Shown here in pieces: positions 29,116 to 39,629 of a stretch of 64,000 bases of DNA (within the stretch, counting starts at the first letter, position 1; each line of letters begins with the position of its first letter). Under the pieces are notes generated by a model, which saw only the letters and a list, made by a program, of their open reading frames with translations, did no database searches and was not told the origin of the DNA. Where the stretch lies: contig CAILZI010000178.1 of the NCBI GenBank assembly GCA_903838675.1, forward strand, positions 21,296-85,295, written 5' to 3'. The position numbers and the translations under genes were made by a program. The DNA comes from an uncultured Verrucomicrobiota bacterium (lineage in GTDB: Bacteria; Verrucomicrobiota; Verrucomicrobiia; Verrucomicrobiales; Verrucomicrobiaceae).

Positions 29116-30960
29116 CTATTTCTTTGCTAAAACACTCTCAAAACAGCGCTGCTCCTCTGGCAGCATGCTGGCCTTGGGATTGATGGCTTTGATCACGCCA
29201 AGCGCCTCGTTATGAAATCCTCCACTGTTGGCGATGGCCGCAAAAACGGCACGTTGTCCCTCGGTGAGTGGATTGAGATCAATGTACTGAAGATTTTGTA
29301 GCGCCTGTTGATTATCACGCAGCCGCCAGCGTGCCAATGCAACAGTGAGTTTGCGTTGATTGTCTGCCGGCTGACTTTTTAGCAAATTGATGGCGTTGCG
29401 CAGGGCAAGCTCGATGTTTTTGCCGGCCAGCAAGCTGACATAGAGATATGTCTCAATGAAATTCGTGTCGTCCGGCCAGCGTGTCACCGCCTCCTGAGAA
29501 GCCTGAATCAGAGCTTCAGTGTTGCGGTTGGCCAAACACGCTTTGATCAGACCGGTGAAGGCATCGCGCTCGATGCGGGGGGAAGCTGAAGCGCGCTGAG
29601 CGGCCTTGATGGCAAGTCGGTAGGCATCTTCGGCGATGTCAAAGTGACCACGGTCCTCACCATACCTGGCAATTTGAAGAAGGGCAGGATAACGTCCGTT
29701 GAATTGAGCCGCGTCTTTGGCGGCGATCAGTTTTGAGCGCAGTTCTTCGGAAGGCTTGTTCAGAATGTAGGCCAGATGCGCACGGAACATCGCCACAGTC
29801 GTTGGATCCAGCACTTCTCCGACCTTTGGATCGTTGACAAGGCGTTCAAGATCATCAAAACGCTGGAGCATGGTGAGGGCGTTAAGGTAGTTTTCCAGCA
29901 GGCCCTGATGGGCTTTGGCTTCATCTTCAGAAAGGACGGACAGCACCTGGCGAAATTCCCCCTCCTCAACCAGCCAGCGTATGAATGGCAGCAGTTGATC
30001 ACGTTTTTTATTCTGGTATTTCGCCGTGGCTGCCATGACAATTTCCTTTTTGCGTCCTGGCGATTGCTGAACTTCACGCTTCAGCGCCATGACGTAATGT
30101 CTGTCATCTGCTTTGGGATGGTTTTTGAGGCGCTCGATCAACCGGGTGGTGTCCGCGGGCGTCAAAGATGGCAGGCTGCTGATGTACTCAAGAGTTTGCA
30201 GGCCGATCACATCATCTCCTGAAGCCAGCTTCCAAAGTGATTCCATGCCCAGCCCAACTTCAGTCGGATTACCGGAGGCCAGCTGTATTTTGGCGAACCG
30301 CAGAGCTCCTTCCTTGTCATCTGGATGTGTCAGCATGTAGTTGCGCAACACATTTAGGAGCGGTTTGTTGTGTTCACGCTGTCCCCAGACCTCCTCGGCC
30401 AGTTGCATCAGCGCCTCACTGGGTTGCTCCACCCGCATCAGTAGTTCCAGCGACGCAGAGGCTTCCTTGGGTTTCCCCAGGTTGATGAGGCAGCGTACAT
30501 GGAGCTGTTCGTCGGCGGGCGTGAGGGCGCCAAGCACCTTCAGCTTGTCATAGAAATACAGCGCCGTGTCACGTTTCATCAGTGTGAAATACTCAAACAT
30601 CAGCCGGATGGCATCTTCGCTCTCCGGGGCTTTCGAATAAGCCTCCTGAGCTTTCATCACCGCATTCACGCCCTGGCCGTTTTCCATCATTTGCCGGGCT
30701 TCTTTTACCATGCTCTCCGCTCGCATGTTTTTGTATGAGTTTTTCAACGGCCGTGCATACACAATGCCGAGAATGAGCAGGGAAGTGCAGATGCTCACGA
30801 TAACAAAGGCGGCCACCCAGCGCGCCAGCGGCGACTGCCGGTCCCGATGCGCCACTGTCGGCGGCACCAGCCATTCCCAGACGGCGATGAACGGACGCCA
30901 CAAAACGAAGTGTTTTTGCGTGAGATCTTTGGTGGGGTCAATGTTTTGGTTCCAAAGCAT
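29116..30960 (-). CDS. TPR-repeat-like protein with one N-terminal TM
   Basis: TM segment WVAAFVIVSICTSLLILGIVYA and alpha-helical repeat composition. Confidence 0.6.
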   Translation of the reverse strand: MLWNQNIDPTKDLTQKHFVLWRPFIAVWEWLVPPTVAHRDRQSPLARWVAAFVIVSICTSLLILGIVYARPLKNSYKNMRAESMVKEARQMMENGQGVNAVMKAQEAYSKAPESEDAIRLMFEYFTLMKRDTALYFYDKLKVLGALTPADEQLHVRCLINLGKPKEASASLELLMRVEQPSEALMQLAEEVWGQREHNKPLLNVLRNYMLTHPDDKEGALRFAKIQLASGNPTEVGLGMESLWKLASGDDVIGLQTLEYISSLPSLTPADTTRLIERLKNHPKADDRHYVMALKREVQQSPGRKKEIVMAATAKYQNKKRDQLLPFIRWLVEEGEFRQVLSVLSEDEAKAHQGLLENYLNALTMLQRFDDLERLVNDPKVGEVLDPTTVAMFRAHLAYILNKPSEELRSKLIAAKDAAQFNGRYPALLQIARYGEDRGHFDIAEDAYRLAIKAAQRASASPRIERDAFTGLIKACLANRNTEALIQASQEAVTRWPDDTNFIETYLYVSLLAGKNIELALRNAINLLKSQPADNQRKLTVALARWRLRDNQQALQNLQYIDLNPLTEGQRAVFAAIANSGGFHNEALGVIKAINPKASMLPEEQRCFESVLAKK

Positions 30961-31204
30961 GAAAAATCGTGACTGGGGCGCTCAATGTAGGTGTGCAGAA
31001 TGCGCAGTCACGTTGAAATTTATTATGTAACCTGATTGTCAAATTTGGCGTTGGAGGCATCCCGAAACCTCAAGAAAATTTAGTTGAAAAGCCCTGCATA
31101 CCTCCTAAAGCAGCACTCCGCGATTGAACGTCCGGAGGGGGCGAACAACCAGAACCGCCTCCCCGTGGCGTTCCGTTTCCCCAACCAACTGATCCAACGA
31201 CGTT

Positions 31205-31945
31205 ATGATCCAAGTTAAGAACCTCATCAAGGTGTTCGGCACCAAAGTGGCTGTCGATGATGTCTCCTTCTCCGTGGAAAAAGGAGAAGTGCTGGGCTTT
31301 CTCGGGCCGAATGGTGCTGGCAAATCCACCACCATGCGCATGGTCACCGGCTATTTTCGTCCCACCAGTGGCAGCGTGAACATTTGTGGCATCGACATGC
31401 TGGAAGAGGCTGAGCAGGCGAAACAGCACCTCGGTTATCTCCCTGAGAACGCGCCGCTTTACTCTGACATGACTGTGGCCAGCTTCCTCGGCTTCTGCGC
31501 CGAACTGCGCGGCCTGCATGGCGCGGAGCGCACCCGGGCCATCGACCGAGTGCTGGACCTGTGCTTCCTCGACAGCGTGCGAAATCAGAGCGTGGACACC
31601 TTGTCCAAAGGTTACCGTCATCGTACCTGCTTTGCGCAAAGCATCATTCATGACCCGGATGTGCTTATTCTCGACGAGCCCACCGACGGTCTTGATCCGA
31701 ATCAGAAGCACGAGGTGCGAAGCATGATCAAGCGAATGGGCAAAGACAAGGCAATCATCTTTTCCACGCACATTCTGGAAGAAGTCGAAGCAGCCTGCTC
31801 CCGCGCCATCATCATTGATCGTGGCAAGGTGGTGGCCGACGGAACGCCTGAAAGCCTCAAGAAGCTCGTTCCAGGCGCAAACTCGCTCGACGAAGTGTTC
31901 CGCAGCATCACAAAATCAGACACAGCTGTCAAAAAGGCAGCTTGA
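31205..31945 (+). CDS. ABC transporter ATP-binding protein (GldA-like)
   Basis: GPNGAGKSTTMRM Walker A, LSKGYRHR signature, VLILDEPTDGLDPNQ Walker B. Confidence 0.95.
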   Translation: MIQVKNLIKVFGTKVAVDDVSFSVEKGEVLGFLGPNGAGKSTTMRMVTGYFRPTSGSVNICGIDMLEEAEQAKQHLGYLPENAPLYSDMTVASFLGFCAELRGLHGAERTRAIDRVLDLCFLDSVRNQSVDTLSKGYRHRTCFAQSIIHDPDVLILDEPTDGLDPNQKHEVRSMIKRMGKDKAIIFSTHILEEVEAACSRAIIIDRGKVVADGTPESLKKLVPGANSLDEVFRSITKSDTAVKKAA

Positions 31946-31981
31946 GATTCTTTATTTTTCCACCCTCAATTCAACCAACGC

Positions 31982-32740
31982 ATGAGCAATCGAGCACTCC
32001 AAAACACTCTGGCCGTCTTTAAGCGGGAGTTTATGGCCTACTTCAACTCTCCCGTGTTTTACGTCATCGTCGTCATCTTCCTGCTGGCGACAAATGGCTT
32101 CACGTTCTTTTTCTCCCGCCTGCTGGACAGTGACGACGTTTCACTGGCCACCCGTTTCTTTGTCTGGCATCCTTGGATTTACACGGTTCTGGCTCCTGCC
32201 GTAGGCATGCGCCTGTGGTCGGAGGAGCACCGCCTGGGCACTATTGAACTGCTCATGACCATGCCCGTCTCACCTTGGCAGGCCATTTTGGGCAAGTTTC
32301 TGGCTGCAGCCGTGATCTGGCTCATTGGTCTGGCTCTGACATTTTTAATCGTTGGGACCGTGTCCTATTTGGGAGATCCTGACAGCGGGCCTATCATCAG
32401 CGGCTATGTGGCCAGCTACCTTTATGCCATGGCATGTCTAGCGGTGACTTCTGCCATCAGTGCCTTTACGCGCAGTCAGGTCGTATGCTTTATCATCAGC
32501 GTCGCATTTTGTCTGGTCATTGCTCTCATTGGCGATCCAGGTCTGACGCAGACGGTTGTCAACGCTGTCCCGAATGGGATGGAGGGAATTGTACGATTCA
32601 TCAGCTACTTTAGCTTCATGGATCACTTTTTTGAAATGACCAAGGGCATCTTCGTCCTGCGTGACGTGCTCTACTTCGTTTCGGTCATCGTTGTGGCGCT
32701 TCTGGTGACCGACCTGGGTCTCCGTTCCAAGCGCGCCTGA
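31982..32740 (+). CDS. ABC-2 type transporter permease (GldF-like)
   Basis: 6-TM protein, WSEEHRLGTIELLMTMPVSPWQ motif. Confidence 0.9.
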   Translation: MSNRALQNTLAVFKREFMAYFNSPVFYVIVVIFLLATNGFTFFFSRLLDSDDVSLATRFFVWHPWIYTVLAPAVGMRLWSEEHRLGTIELLMTMPVSPWQAILGKFLAAAVIWLIGLALTFLIVGTVSYLGDPDSGPIISGYVASYLYAMACLAVTSAISAFTRSQVVCFIISVAFCLVIALIGDPGLTQTVVNAVPNGMEGIVRFISYFSFMDHFFEMTKGIFVLRDVLYFVSVIVVALLVTDLGLRSKRA

Positions 32741-32780
32741 TCGCCCCATTGAGCTTCCCTCTAACCAATTTTTTCACATC

Positions 32781-34742
32781 ATGAGTGCTTCCAACAAGAA
32801 CGCCGCAGCTGGCGTCACCACACTGTTGATCATTGCCGTCATTTTTGCCCTCAACTTCCTTGTCGGCGGGGTGGGTTTTGGCAACCTCCGCCTCGACCTC
32901 ACCGAGGATGGTTTGTTCACCCTCTCCCAGGGTACGAAAAACATTCTCAGCCGGATCAATTCCGACGAGCCAGTGACCATCAAATTCTATGCTACGAACG
33001 ATGATCGGGTCATGCCGAACATTCTCAAGCCGCACGCCCGCTCAATCGAAGATCTGCTGCTGGAGTATGAAAAGCAGAGCAACGGTGGCGTTTCCCTTGA
33101 GGTTATTCATCCAAATCCAGACACGGATGATGAGGACAAGGCAAAGGACGATGAAATCCGCGGCATGCAGGTCAGCCAGGACGGCGACCAGATTTATCTG
33201 GGGCTCACGGTCCAGTGTCTTGACCGCAAGGAGGTTCTGCCGTTCCTCAATCCTGAAGATGCCACGGCTTTCGAATACGATGTGTCCCGTGCCATCGCCA
33301 AGGTCATCAAGCCCACCAAGACTGTCATTGGTCTCATGAGCGCGATGCCCATCGGTGGGGTGCCCTCCATGCCCTTCCAGCAGCAGCGCGGCCCGGAAGC
33401 CTGGGCGATCATTCAGCAACTTCGGGCTGACTACGAGGTGCGTGAGTTGACGATGACCGTCGATAAAATTGACAGCGACATCACCGTCCTTCTATTGGTG
33501 CATCCGGCAGACATCACCAAGACAGCTGAGTTTGCAATCGACCAATACCTCCTCGGAGGTGGCAATGTCATCGCCTTTGTGGATCCTCAGAGCCTGCTCG
33601 CCCAGGCCATGAGCAGCCAGCCCAACCCGATGACCGGACAGCAGGGAAATGTGATCAACACTTCCTCCGACCTGCCTAATTTGTTTAAGGCCTGGGGAAT
33701 CAGCTATCAAAAAGACATGGTGCTGGCGGACATGAACTACAAAGGCAACCTCCAAGGACGTCTCATGCCGACGGCTCTGCAACTTCCCGGCAAAGCCATC
33801 AATCAGGATGACCGCGTGACTTCCGGCCTGCAGGCGTTCACTCTAATCAATGCCGGTGTCTTGGGCGTCGAACGCAAGCAAGGGCTCGATGTGATAACGC
33901 TTGCGACCAGTTCGGAGGCTTCGGAGCTGATTGACACTGCTACGGCTGAAAAACTGCGCAGGGACCCCACCTTGGTTAACTTCACTCCCAGTGGCAAAAA
34001 GCTGGTGCTCGGTGTTCGCATCGCCGGCAAATTTAAGACCGCCTTCCCAGATGGCAAACCTGCGGCTCCAGCTGCATCCAAAGAAACTGGGGGACCTCAG
34101 CAGGATGCCACCGCGCCAGCCGCGAACGCGCCGGCGGTTGCAAAGACACCGGAGAAGAAAAAGGACGACTCACTCAAAGAGTCGAAGGACAGCGAACGCA
34201 ATGTCATCCTCTTCTCAGATGCGGACATGCTCTATGACGCCTTCTGCCTGCGCCAGGGTGATCTTGGAGTCGGCCTCATCACCAATGGTGGCAATCTGCC
34301 CATGCTGCTCAATGCCGTGGAGGTTCTCGTCGGCGGTGGCGACCTCATTCAAGTTCGCAACCGCAAGTCTCCGATCCGTCCTTTCACCAAGCTGAAGGAG
34401 ATGCGTGAGAAGGTTGAGGAAAAATATCGTCCACAGTTGGTTAAGCTGGACAAGGAACGTCAGGAGCTGGCGGATAAGCTCAGCAAAGCGCGTCCTCAGC
34501 TCGATTTGAAGAAGGGCGCTTTGATCGTGGATCAGGCCACCATGAACAACATTAAAGAGATGGAGAAAAATTCGAAGACCATCGACAAGGAGGTGCGCAG
34601 CATCCGAAAAGAGGTCAACAAGGAGGTGGAGTTCCGCAAGACTCTGATCAAGACCCTCAATGTCCTTGCCGTTCCTCTTCTAGTTGGAATGGCAGGTCTC
34701 GTGTTTGCCATGCAACGTCGCACCCGTACAGCGGCAGCCTGA
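32781..34742 (+). CDS. GldG-like ABC-associated protein
   Basis: N-terminal TM, RLDLTEDGLFTLSQGTKNIL, large exported domain, C-terminal TM; colinear with permease. Confidence 0.85.
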   Translation: MSASNKNAAAGVTTLLIIAVIFALNFLVGGVGFGNLRLDLTEDGLFTLSQGTKNILSRINSDEPVTIKFYATNDDRVMPNILKPHARSIEDLLLEYEKQSNGGVSLEVIHPNPDTDDEDKAKDDEIRGMQVSQDGDQIYLGLTVQCLDRKEVLPFLNPEDATAFEYDVSRAIAKVIKPTKTVIGLMSAMPIGGVPSMPFQQQRGPEAWAIIQQLRADYEVRELTMTVDKIDSDITVLLLVHPADITKTAEFAIDQYLLGGGNVIAFVDPQSLLAQAMSSQPNPMTGQQGNVINTSSDLPNLFKAWGISYQKDMVLADMNYKGNLQGRLMPTALQLPGKAINQDDRVTSGLQAFTLINAGVLGVERKQGLDVITLATSSEASELIDTATAEKLRRDPTLVNFTPSGKKLVLGVRIAGKFKTAFPDGKPAAPAASKETGGPQQDATAPAANAPAVAKTPEKKKDDSLKESKDSERNVILFSDADMLYDAFCLRQGDLGVGLITNGGNLPMLLNAVEVLVGGGDLIQVRNRKSPIRPFTKLKEMREKVEEKYRPQLVKLDKERQELADKLSKARPQLDLKKGALIVDQATMNNIKEMEKNSKTIDKEVRSIRKEVNKEVEFRKTLIKTLNVLAVPLLVGMAGLVFAMQRRTRTAAA

Positions 34743-34787
34743 TTTCATTAAAGTTCATTTCAAGCACCCTGTTTTTTCCTCAACACC

Positions 34788-36275
34788 ATGAAGAAGATCA
34801 TCATCCTTTTGGTTGTACTCGTTGCCATCGCCGGCACCGCTTATTTGCAGTCCAACAAGCGCAACTCCCGACTGAATCGTTCCATCCTGAACGTTAAATC
34901 CCGGGAACTTTTGTTTCCTGAATTTGACATCAACGGCATCAAAAAAATCAGGATCAAGGAGGACAAGGCTGAGACTACCCTCGCCGTTCAGAATGACACC
35001 TGGGTTGTCCTTGAGCGTGGGGCATACCCCGTAGAGAAAGAGAAGCTCCAGACAGCGCTGCTGAGCCTCAAGTATGAAAAGATCAAAGCTGGCCGGCACA
35101 TCGGTAAGGATTCCTGGGGCAAGGTTGGAGTGAATTCTCCCGGCAATGCCTCAGCCTATGGCGTGGGAACGCTCGTCGAATTGTACGACGAAAAAGACAC
35201 GCTGAAATACTCTTTTGTGCTGGGCGGGAAGGTGAGCACTTCAGGTGGCTCCAACAATGAGCAGATGAAAATGTTTGGGGGGCCAGCAGGCAACCGCTTT
35301 GTTCGAATTCAGGGAGAGGACACTATCTGGGAGATCAACGATCAGCTGCCGGATCTGGTGACCAAGCCGGACGCGTGGCTGGCGAAAGGCTTCTTTGATG
35401 TACAGAAGCTGAAGTCTGTGGAAATCACGGCCGCGAAACCGGAAGATTCATGGAAAGCAGCCCGTGCAGACGAAACTGCAGATTTCATCCTCGATGGTGC
35501 CGGCCCCGGTGAAAAAATCGACGCTGGCAAAGTCTCACTCGGTACGCTGCTCTCAAGCCCGACCTTCAACGACGTGGTCAGCAAAGACAAGGCCGCCGCC
35601 ACCATGAAAGGCGGGGTCAAGGCATTGCTCACTACTTTCGATGGCTTCACCTACAACGTCCAAGCCGTAAAACTGGCCGGGCAGGGGGATGGAGACAAAT
35701 ATTACCTCACTGTCGGTGTCGGTGCCAACATCCTCAAAGAGCGCCCCGTTATGAAGGACGAGAAACCAGAGGACAAAAAGAAAAACGACAAAGCTTTCGC
35801 CGAAGAAAAGAAAAAGCTTGAGGAGAAACTGGCCAACGAGACGAAGTTCGTAGGCTGGGTCTTTGAGGTCACTGAATACACCGTCAGCAGTCTTTTGAAA
35901 AAGCGCTCAGAAATCATTGCCGCACCTACACCGGCGAATCAGCAGGTCCCTGCTGCAGGTGGCAATACGGGTCCTTCTGGGCTGCCCGACATCAAAAAGA
36001 TGATTCCCGGGCTGAACATGACTCCGTCTTCTGCCATTCCAAGCAGCTCTGCGGCTCCCGCCGTTCCGCCATCGAATCCCTCCCCTCCCATTAGCGTGAC
36101 TACGCCGGCTGTGCCATTGCCGACAGCCCCCAAGCCCGAGCTCAAGCCCACCCCGGCTCCTGATGCCAATCCCATCACCGGTGAGAAACCTGCAGTGCCT
36201 GCGGCGGCTCAGGAACCTGGTAAACCGGCCGCTCCTGCCCCTGCTGCTGAGCCTAGCAAACCGGTGAAGCCTTAA
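34788..36275 (+). CDS. DUF4340-like protein with Pro/Ala-rich C-terminus
   Basis: N-terminal TM and DTWVVLERGAYPVEKEKLQTALLSLKYEK core; last gene of ABC operon. Confidence 0.75.
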   Translation: MKKIIILLVVLVAIAGTAYLQSNKRNSRLNRSILNVKSRELLFPEFDINGIKKIRIKEDKAETTLAVQNDTWVVLERGAYPVEKEKLQTALLSLKYEKIKAGRHIGKDSWGKVGVNSPGNASAYGVGTLVELYDEKDTLKYSFVLGGKVSTSGGSNNEQMKMFGGPAGNRFVRIQGEDTIWEINDQLPDLVTKPDAWLAKGFFDVQKLKSVEITAAKPEDSWKAARADETADFILDGAGPGEKIDAGKVSLGTLLSSPTFNDVVSKDKAAATMKGGVKALLTTFDGFTYNVQAVKLAGQGDGDKYYLTVGVGANILKERPVMKDEKPEDKKKNDKAFAEEKKKLEEKLANETKFVGWVFEVTEYTVSSLLKKRSEIIAAPTPANQQVPAAGGNTGPSGLPDIKKMIPGLNMTPSSAIPSSSAAPAVPPSNPSPPISVTTPAVPLPTAPKPELKPTPAPDANPITGEKPAVPAAAQEPGKPAAPAPAAEPSKPVKP

Positions 36276-36305
36276 AGCTCTCGATCTGCAGATTGTTTAC
36301 CCCAG

Positions 36306-36334
36306 AACGGAGTGATGAGTGGCATCACTCCGTT
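36306..36334 (+). terminator. Hairpin terminator after ABC operon
   Basis: AACGGAGTGATG/CATCACTCCGTT stem followed by TTGCTTTT. Confidence 0.8.
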
Positions 36335-36556
36335 TTGCTTTTGTGAACAAGGATGTTGAGGCGACTGCTATTGCTTTGGTGCCCATTTATTGAGGTCATC
36401 AGCAGAGCGGGTATTGATTTGAAAAAGGTGCAACGATCCTTTCATTTCAAGTGGAGCTGAATGGATGTGGCTTGTGTCGAGGAGCAAATGGGGACCCTTG
36501 TTCTAAAGCTTGTTGGTCATGCGGTTTGAAACGGCATTGTCGTTACATCTTTGTGG

Positions 36557-37108
36557 TTACGACTGATCTGCACTTTGCTCTTCCCATCGTGCAAGAAGCC
36601 AGAGGACATCTGACAGGCGGTTGAGGAATCGGATGAGTTCTTCATTGGGAACTTCATCGACTGTGCCTTGCAGGTCGATGACGTTGCGCTCGGCACGGCG
36701 GCAGGCGACGCGGGCGAGATCGGCATAGGCACCGCTCATGACTCCGGCTTCGCCGGGTAGCGCCCAGCCTTTGAACTTTAATGCACCGCCAGCCTCCAAT
36801 TTTGCCAGCCACTCATCTAGCCAGACGACATTGGGGGGGGAAATGCGCTCAGGGTGGGTGGCTGCATAGCGCGCTTCATCTCCGGGCGGAGTGGCGAGCT
36901 CTCCCATGAGCTCGATGAGCCAGCGCTGGACCTGGGGGACGATTTGCTGTGTCTCCTCGCGGGCAGCGGCGATACGCAAGGGGCCGAGGGCGGCGTTCAA
37001 TTCATCCACAGCACCAAGAGCATGGATACGAGGATGGGATTTGGCGAGACGACAGCCAAAAAGCAGGTCGGTCTGACCTTGGTCTCCTTTGCGAGTGGCG
37101 ATGGACAT
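36557..37108 (-). CDS. PduO-type cob(I)yrinic acid a,c-diamide adenosyltransferase
   Basis: ATRKGDQGQTDLLFG, VDELNAALG, CRRAERNVI motifs. Confidence 0.85.
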   Translation of the reverse strand: MSIATRKGDQGQTDLLFGCRLAKSHPRIHALGAVDELNAALGPLRIAAAREETQQIVPQVQRWLIELMGELATPPGDEARYAATHPERISPPNVVWLDEWLAKLEAGGALKFKGWALPGEAGVMSGAYADLARVACRRAERNVIDLQGTVDEVPNEELIRFLNRLSDVLWLLARWEEQSADQS

Positions 37109-37155
37109 AGGAAGAGAATGACGAAATCAGAAGGAGGATTGATTGAAAAAGAAGG

Positions 37156-37326
37156 TCACTCGTCAGGGAAAGTGTTTGGAGGTGTTTCGAGTGGTGGGGT
37201 CAATATTGCGGGAGCTGGGGGCTTGAGGAGGGCTGCTTCTCCTTTGCGATAGGCGCGAACGGTCCAGCCGAACAGCAGGGTCAGCAGGAGCAGGGCTGCC
37301 AGGCGTGCGGAACGTGTGGAAAGCAT
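37156..37326 (-). CDS. Small single-TM protein (56 aa), not in supplied ORF track
   Basis: MLSTRSARLAALLLLTLLFGWTVRAYRKGEAALLKPPAPAILTPPLETPPNTFPDE read from reverse complement. Confidence 0.4.
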   Translation of the reverse strand: MLSTRSARLAALLLLTLLFGWTVRAYRKGEAALLKPPAPAILTPPLETPPNTFPDE

Positions 37327-37342
37327 TTGAATCTAAGCTGCT

Positions 37343-38332
37343 TCAGCCACGTTTGGACTGCTGATGGCGTTCCACTTCGCGGCTGGCACGTTCCAAAGTG
37401 AGAAGCTCATCTGCCGTGAGGCTGTCTTTGCCGTGCATGTTCATTTTATCCAGCAGAGGGTTCACTACCTCCTCCATCCAGGCTTCCACCGAGTCCAACG
37501 GACGCTGAGATGCCAAGGGGACGGTATCAATTTCAAGATCGCTCGCAGGCCGCGTGCGTGTGCGTGCCATGGCTGGTTTGCGCCGCTGCTGGTACTGTGC
37601 GGGCTGCCACTGGCTGGCGTAGGTGAGAGGTCTGCCGCCATAGCCGAGGCTGCGCGCGTAAAACCAGCCCATTGCGGCACCACCGAGATGGGCAAAGTAG
37701 GCGATCTTGAGCCCCTCGGGTAGGATATGAAAAAGAACACCGGCCAGGCCGAAGACCAGCTGGATGATGAAGAGCCCCTTGGCCAGGGTCCAAAGGCGCA
37801 GCTGCACTGGAATGATGAAGTAGATGAACGCCGTGATTTTTTCATCCGGCAGCACCACGGCGAGAGCCATGAGCAAACCAAAAACCGAAGCCGAGGCACC
37901 TACGAGCGGTGTGGTCATGTCGCCTGTGACAAAACCATTCACCGCCATCTCCGTAGCCGCTCCCACGATGCCGGAGAAAAGGTAGATCAGAGTGAAATGG
38001 CGGCTGCCGAACAGGTGCTGCACGCCGCGCCCGGCAAACCAAAGCAGCATCATGTTCAGAAGAAAGTGCACCACACTGCCATGCACAAACATGTAGGTGA
38101 ACAGTGTCCAGACATTGCCACGAGTCAGTTCATGTACGCTCACGCCTCCAAGAGGCATGTACATTTCCCCCGTCAACGGGTGCCGGACCCAGCCGGTCTC
38201 AAACACGAACTGCATGATAAATACAGCGACATTGATCCCGAGGATCACATGGAATGCTGTGAGCTCCCGCATCATTCCGGTCATGGAACGTGGCGGTCCT
38301 TCACGCATATAATCGCGGTCATACAGGGCCAT
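37343..38332 (-). CDS. Rhomboid family intramembrane serine protease
   Basis: HGSVVHFLLNMMLLWFAG, GASASVFGLL, AHLGGAAMGW; start trimmed to MALYDRDYM. Confidence 0.9.
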   Translation of the reverse strand: MALYDRDYMREGPPRSMTGMMRELTAFHVILGINVAVFIMQFVFETGWVRHPLTGEMYMPLGGVSVHELTRGNVWTLFTYMFVHGSVVHFLLNMMLLWFAGRGVQHLFGSRHFTLIYLFSGIVGAATEMAVNGFVTGDMTTPLVGASASVFGLLMALAVVLPDEKITAFIYFIIPVQLRLWTLAKGLFIIQLVFGLAGVLFHILPEGLKIAYFAHLGGAAMGWFYARSLGYGGRPLTYASQWQPAQYQQRRKPAMARTRTRPASDLEIDTVPLASQRPLDSVEAWMEEVVNPLLDKMNMHGKDSLTADELLTLERASREVERHQQSKRG

Positions 38333-38426
38333 GGGGCTGAATGTGCCCGTCTGCGCGTCGTGTGCGAGGTTTTTTTCGCGTTGGCGATGACAAGCGCCGC
38401 CGACGCTGTTACGATTTCCTTGCAGT

Positions 38427-39629
38427 ATGAAATCTTCCTCTGAATCCCTGCTCGATGCCGTATCCCAAAGCGGGGCGCATGATGCTGCCGACCTGCTGGA
38501 ACGCGCTTCGGGAGAGGATGCTGCCAAGGTGCTGCAGCAGTTGAATCCCATGGTGGCCCAGCATGTGCTGGAGGAAATGCAGGATGAACCGCGGACTGCC
38601 GCCCTGACGTTTGTCCCGCAGCAAAAGGCCAGACAATGGGCCAGCAACCGTGAACACCCTGAAGACAGTGTCGGCTGGCTTATGGAGGCACCGGTCGCAG
38701 TGTTCAGCCCTGAGGCGACCGCACGCGATACCATTGAAGAAGTCCGCAAACTCGCGAAGAAGGCCTTCATCACCTACGGTTACATCACGGACGAACAGGG
38801 CCGCTTGCTCGGCCTGTTGGTGATGCGCGATCTGATGCTCGCCGAGCCGGAGACCAAGCTCGCAGAGGTGATGGTGCGGGATCCTTTCAAGCTCGATCCT
38901 GAAATGGAGCTTACCGAGGCCATGAAAATGGTCGTGAACAAGCACTATCCCGTTTATCCAGTGTGCAGCAAAGACGGTATCCTCCTGGGGTTGGTACGCG
39001 GGCAGACATTGTTTGAGGCGCGTGCCATCGAAATCAGTGCCCAGGTTGGGTCGATGGTGGGGGTGGAAAAGGAAGAGCGACTGTCCACTCCTTTGCTGCG
39101 AAGCTTGCGCTATCGACATCCATGGCTGCAGATCAATCTCCTCACTTGTTTCATTGCGGCGGCAGTTGTGGGCTTTTTCGAGGGGACGCTTGACCGACTG
39201 GTGCTGCTGGCGGTCTTCCTGCCTGTGCTCGCTGGCCAGTCCGGCAACACCGGCTGCCAGGCACTTGCTGTGGCCCTTCGCGGGATGACCCTGGGAGATT
39301 TAAAGGCGGGTGAGGAGCGCAAGCTCGTCATCAAAGAAGGCCTGCTCGGCTTGTTCAATGGCATGTTGGTCGGCATTTCCGCAGGGGCCGGCATGTGGGT
39401 GTATGCACGCATGAACCATCATCCCAATGCTCTAATGCTGGCATTCGTGGTATGGGTCGCGATGACATTCAGCTGTGTCGTCAGTGGATTGAGCGGGGCT
39501 TTGATCCCGCTGCTGCTGAGAAAATTCGGCGCCGATCCTGCCACCGCATCGAGCATCTTTCTCACCACTGCCACGGATGTGATCAGCATGGGGACTTTCC
39601 TCGGACTCGCGACTTTGCTGGTGCCATGA
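38427..39629 (+). CDS. mgtE: Magnesium transporter MgtE
   Basis: N-domain, CBS pair, LPVLAGQSGNTGCQALAVALRGM membrane motif. Confidence 0.95.
   Translation: MKSSSESLLDAVSQSGAHDAADLLERASGEDAAKVLQQLNPMVAQHVLEEMQDEPRTAALTFVPQQKARQWASNREHPEDSVGWLMEAPVAVFSPEATARDTIEEVRKLAKKAFITYGYITDEQGRLLGLLVMRDLMLAEPETKLAEVMVRDPFKLDPEMELTEAMKMVVNKHYPVYPVCSKDGILLGLVRGQTLFEARAIEISAQVGSMVGVEKEERLSTPLLRSLRYRHPWLQINLLTCFIAAAVVGFFEGTLDRLVLLAVFLPVLAGQSGNTGCQALAVALRGMTLGDLKAGEERKLVIKEGLLGLFNGMLVGISAGAGMWVYARMNHHPNALMLAFVVWVAMTFSCVVSGLSGALIPLLLRKFGADPATASSIFLTTATDVISMGTFLGLATLLVP

Noticed and set aside
31070-31771. 233-aa minus-strand ORF
   Set aside because: Antisense to the ABC ATPase gene and its promoter region
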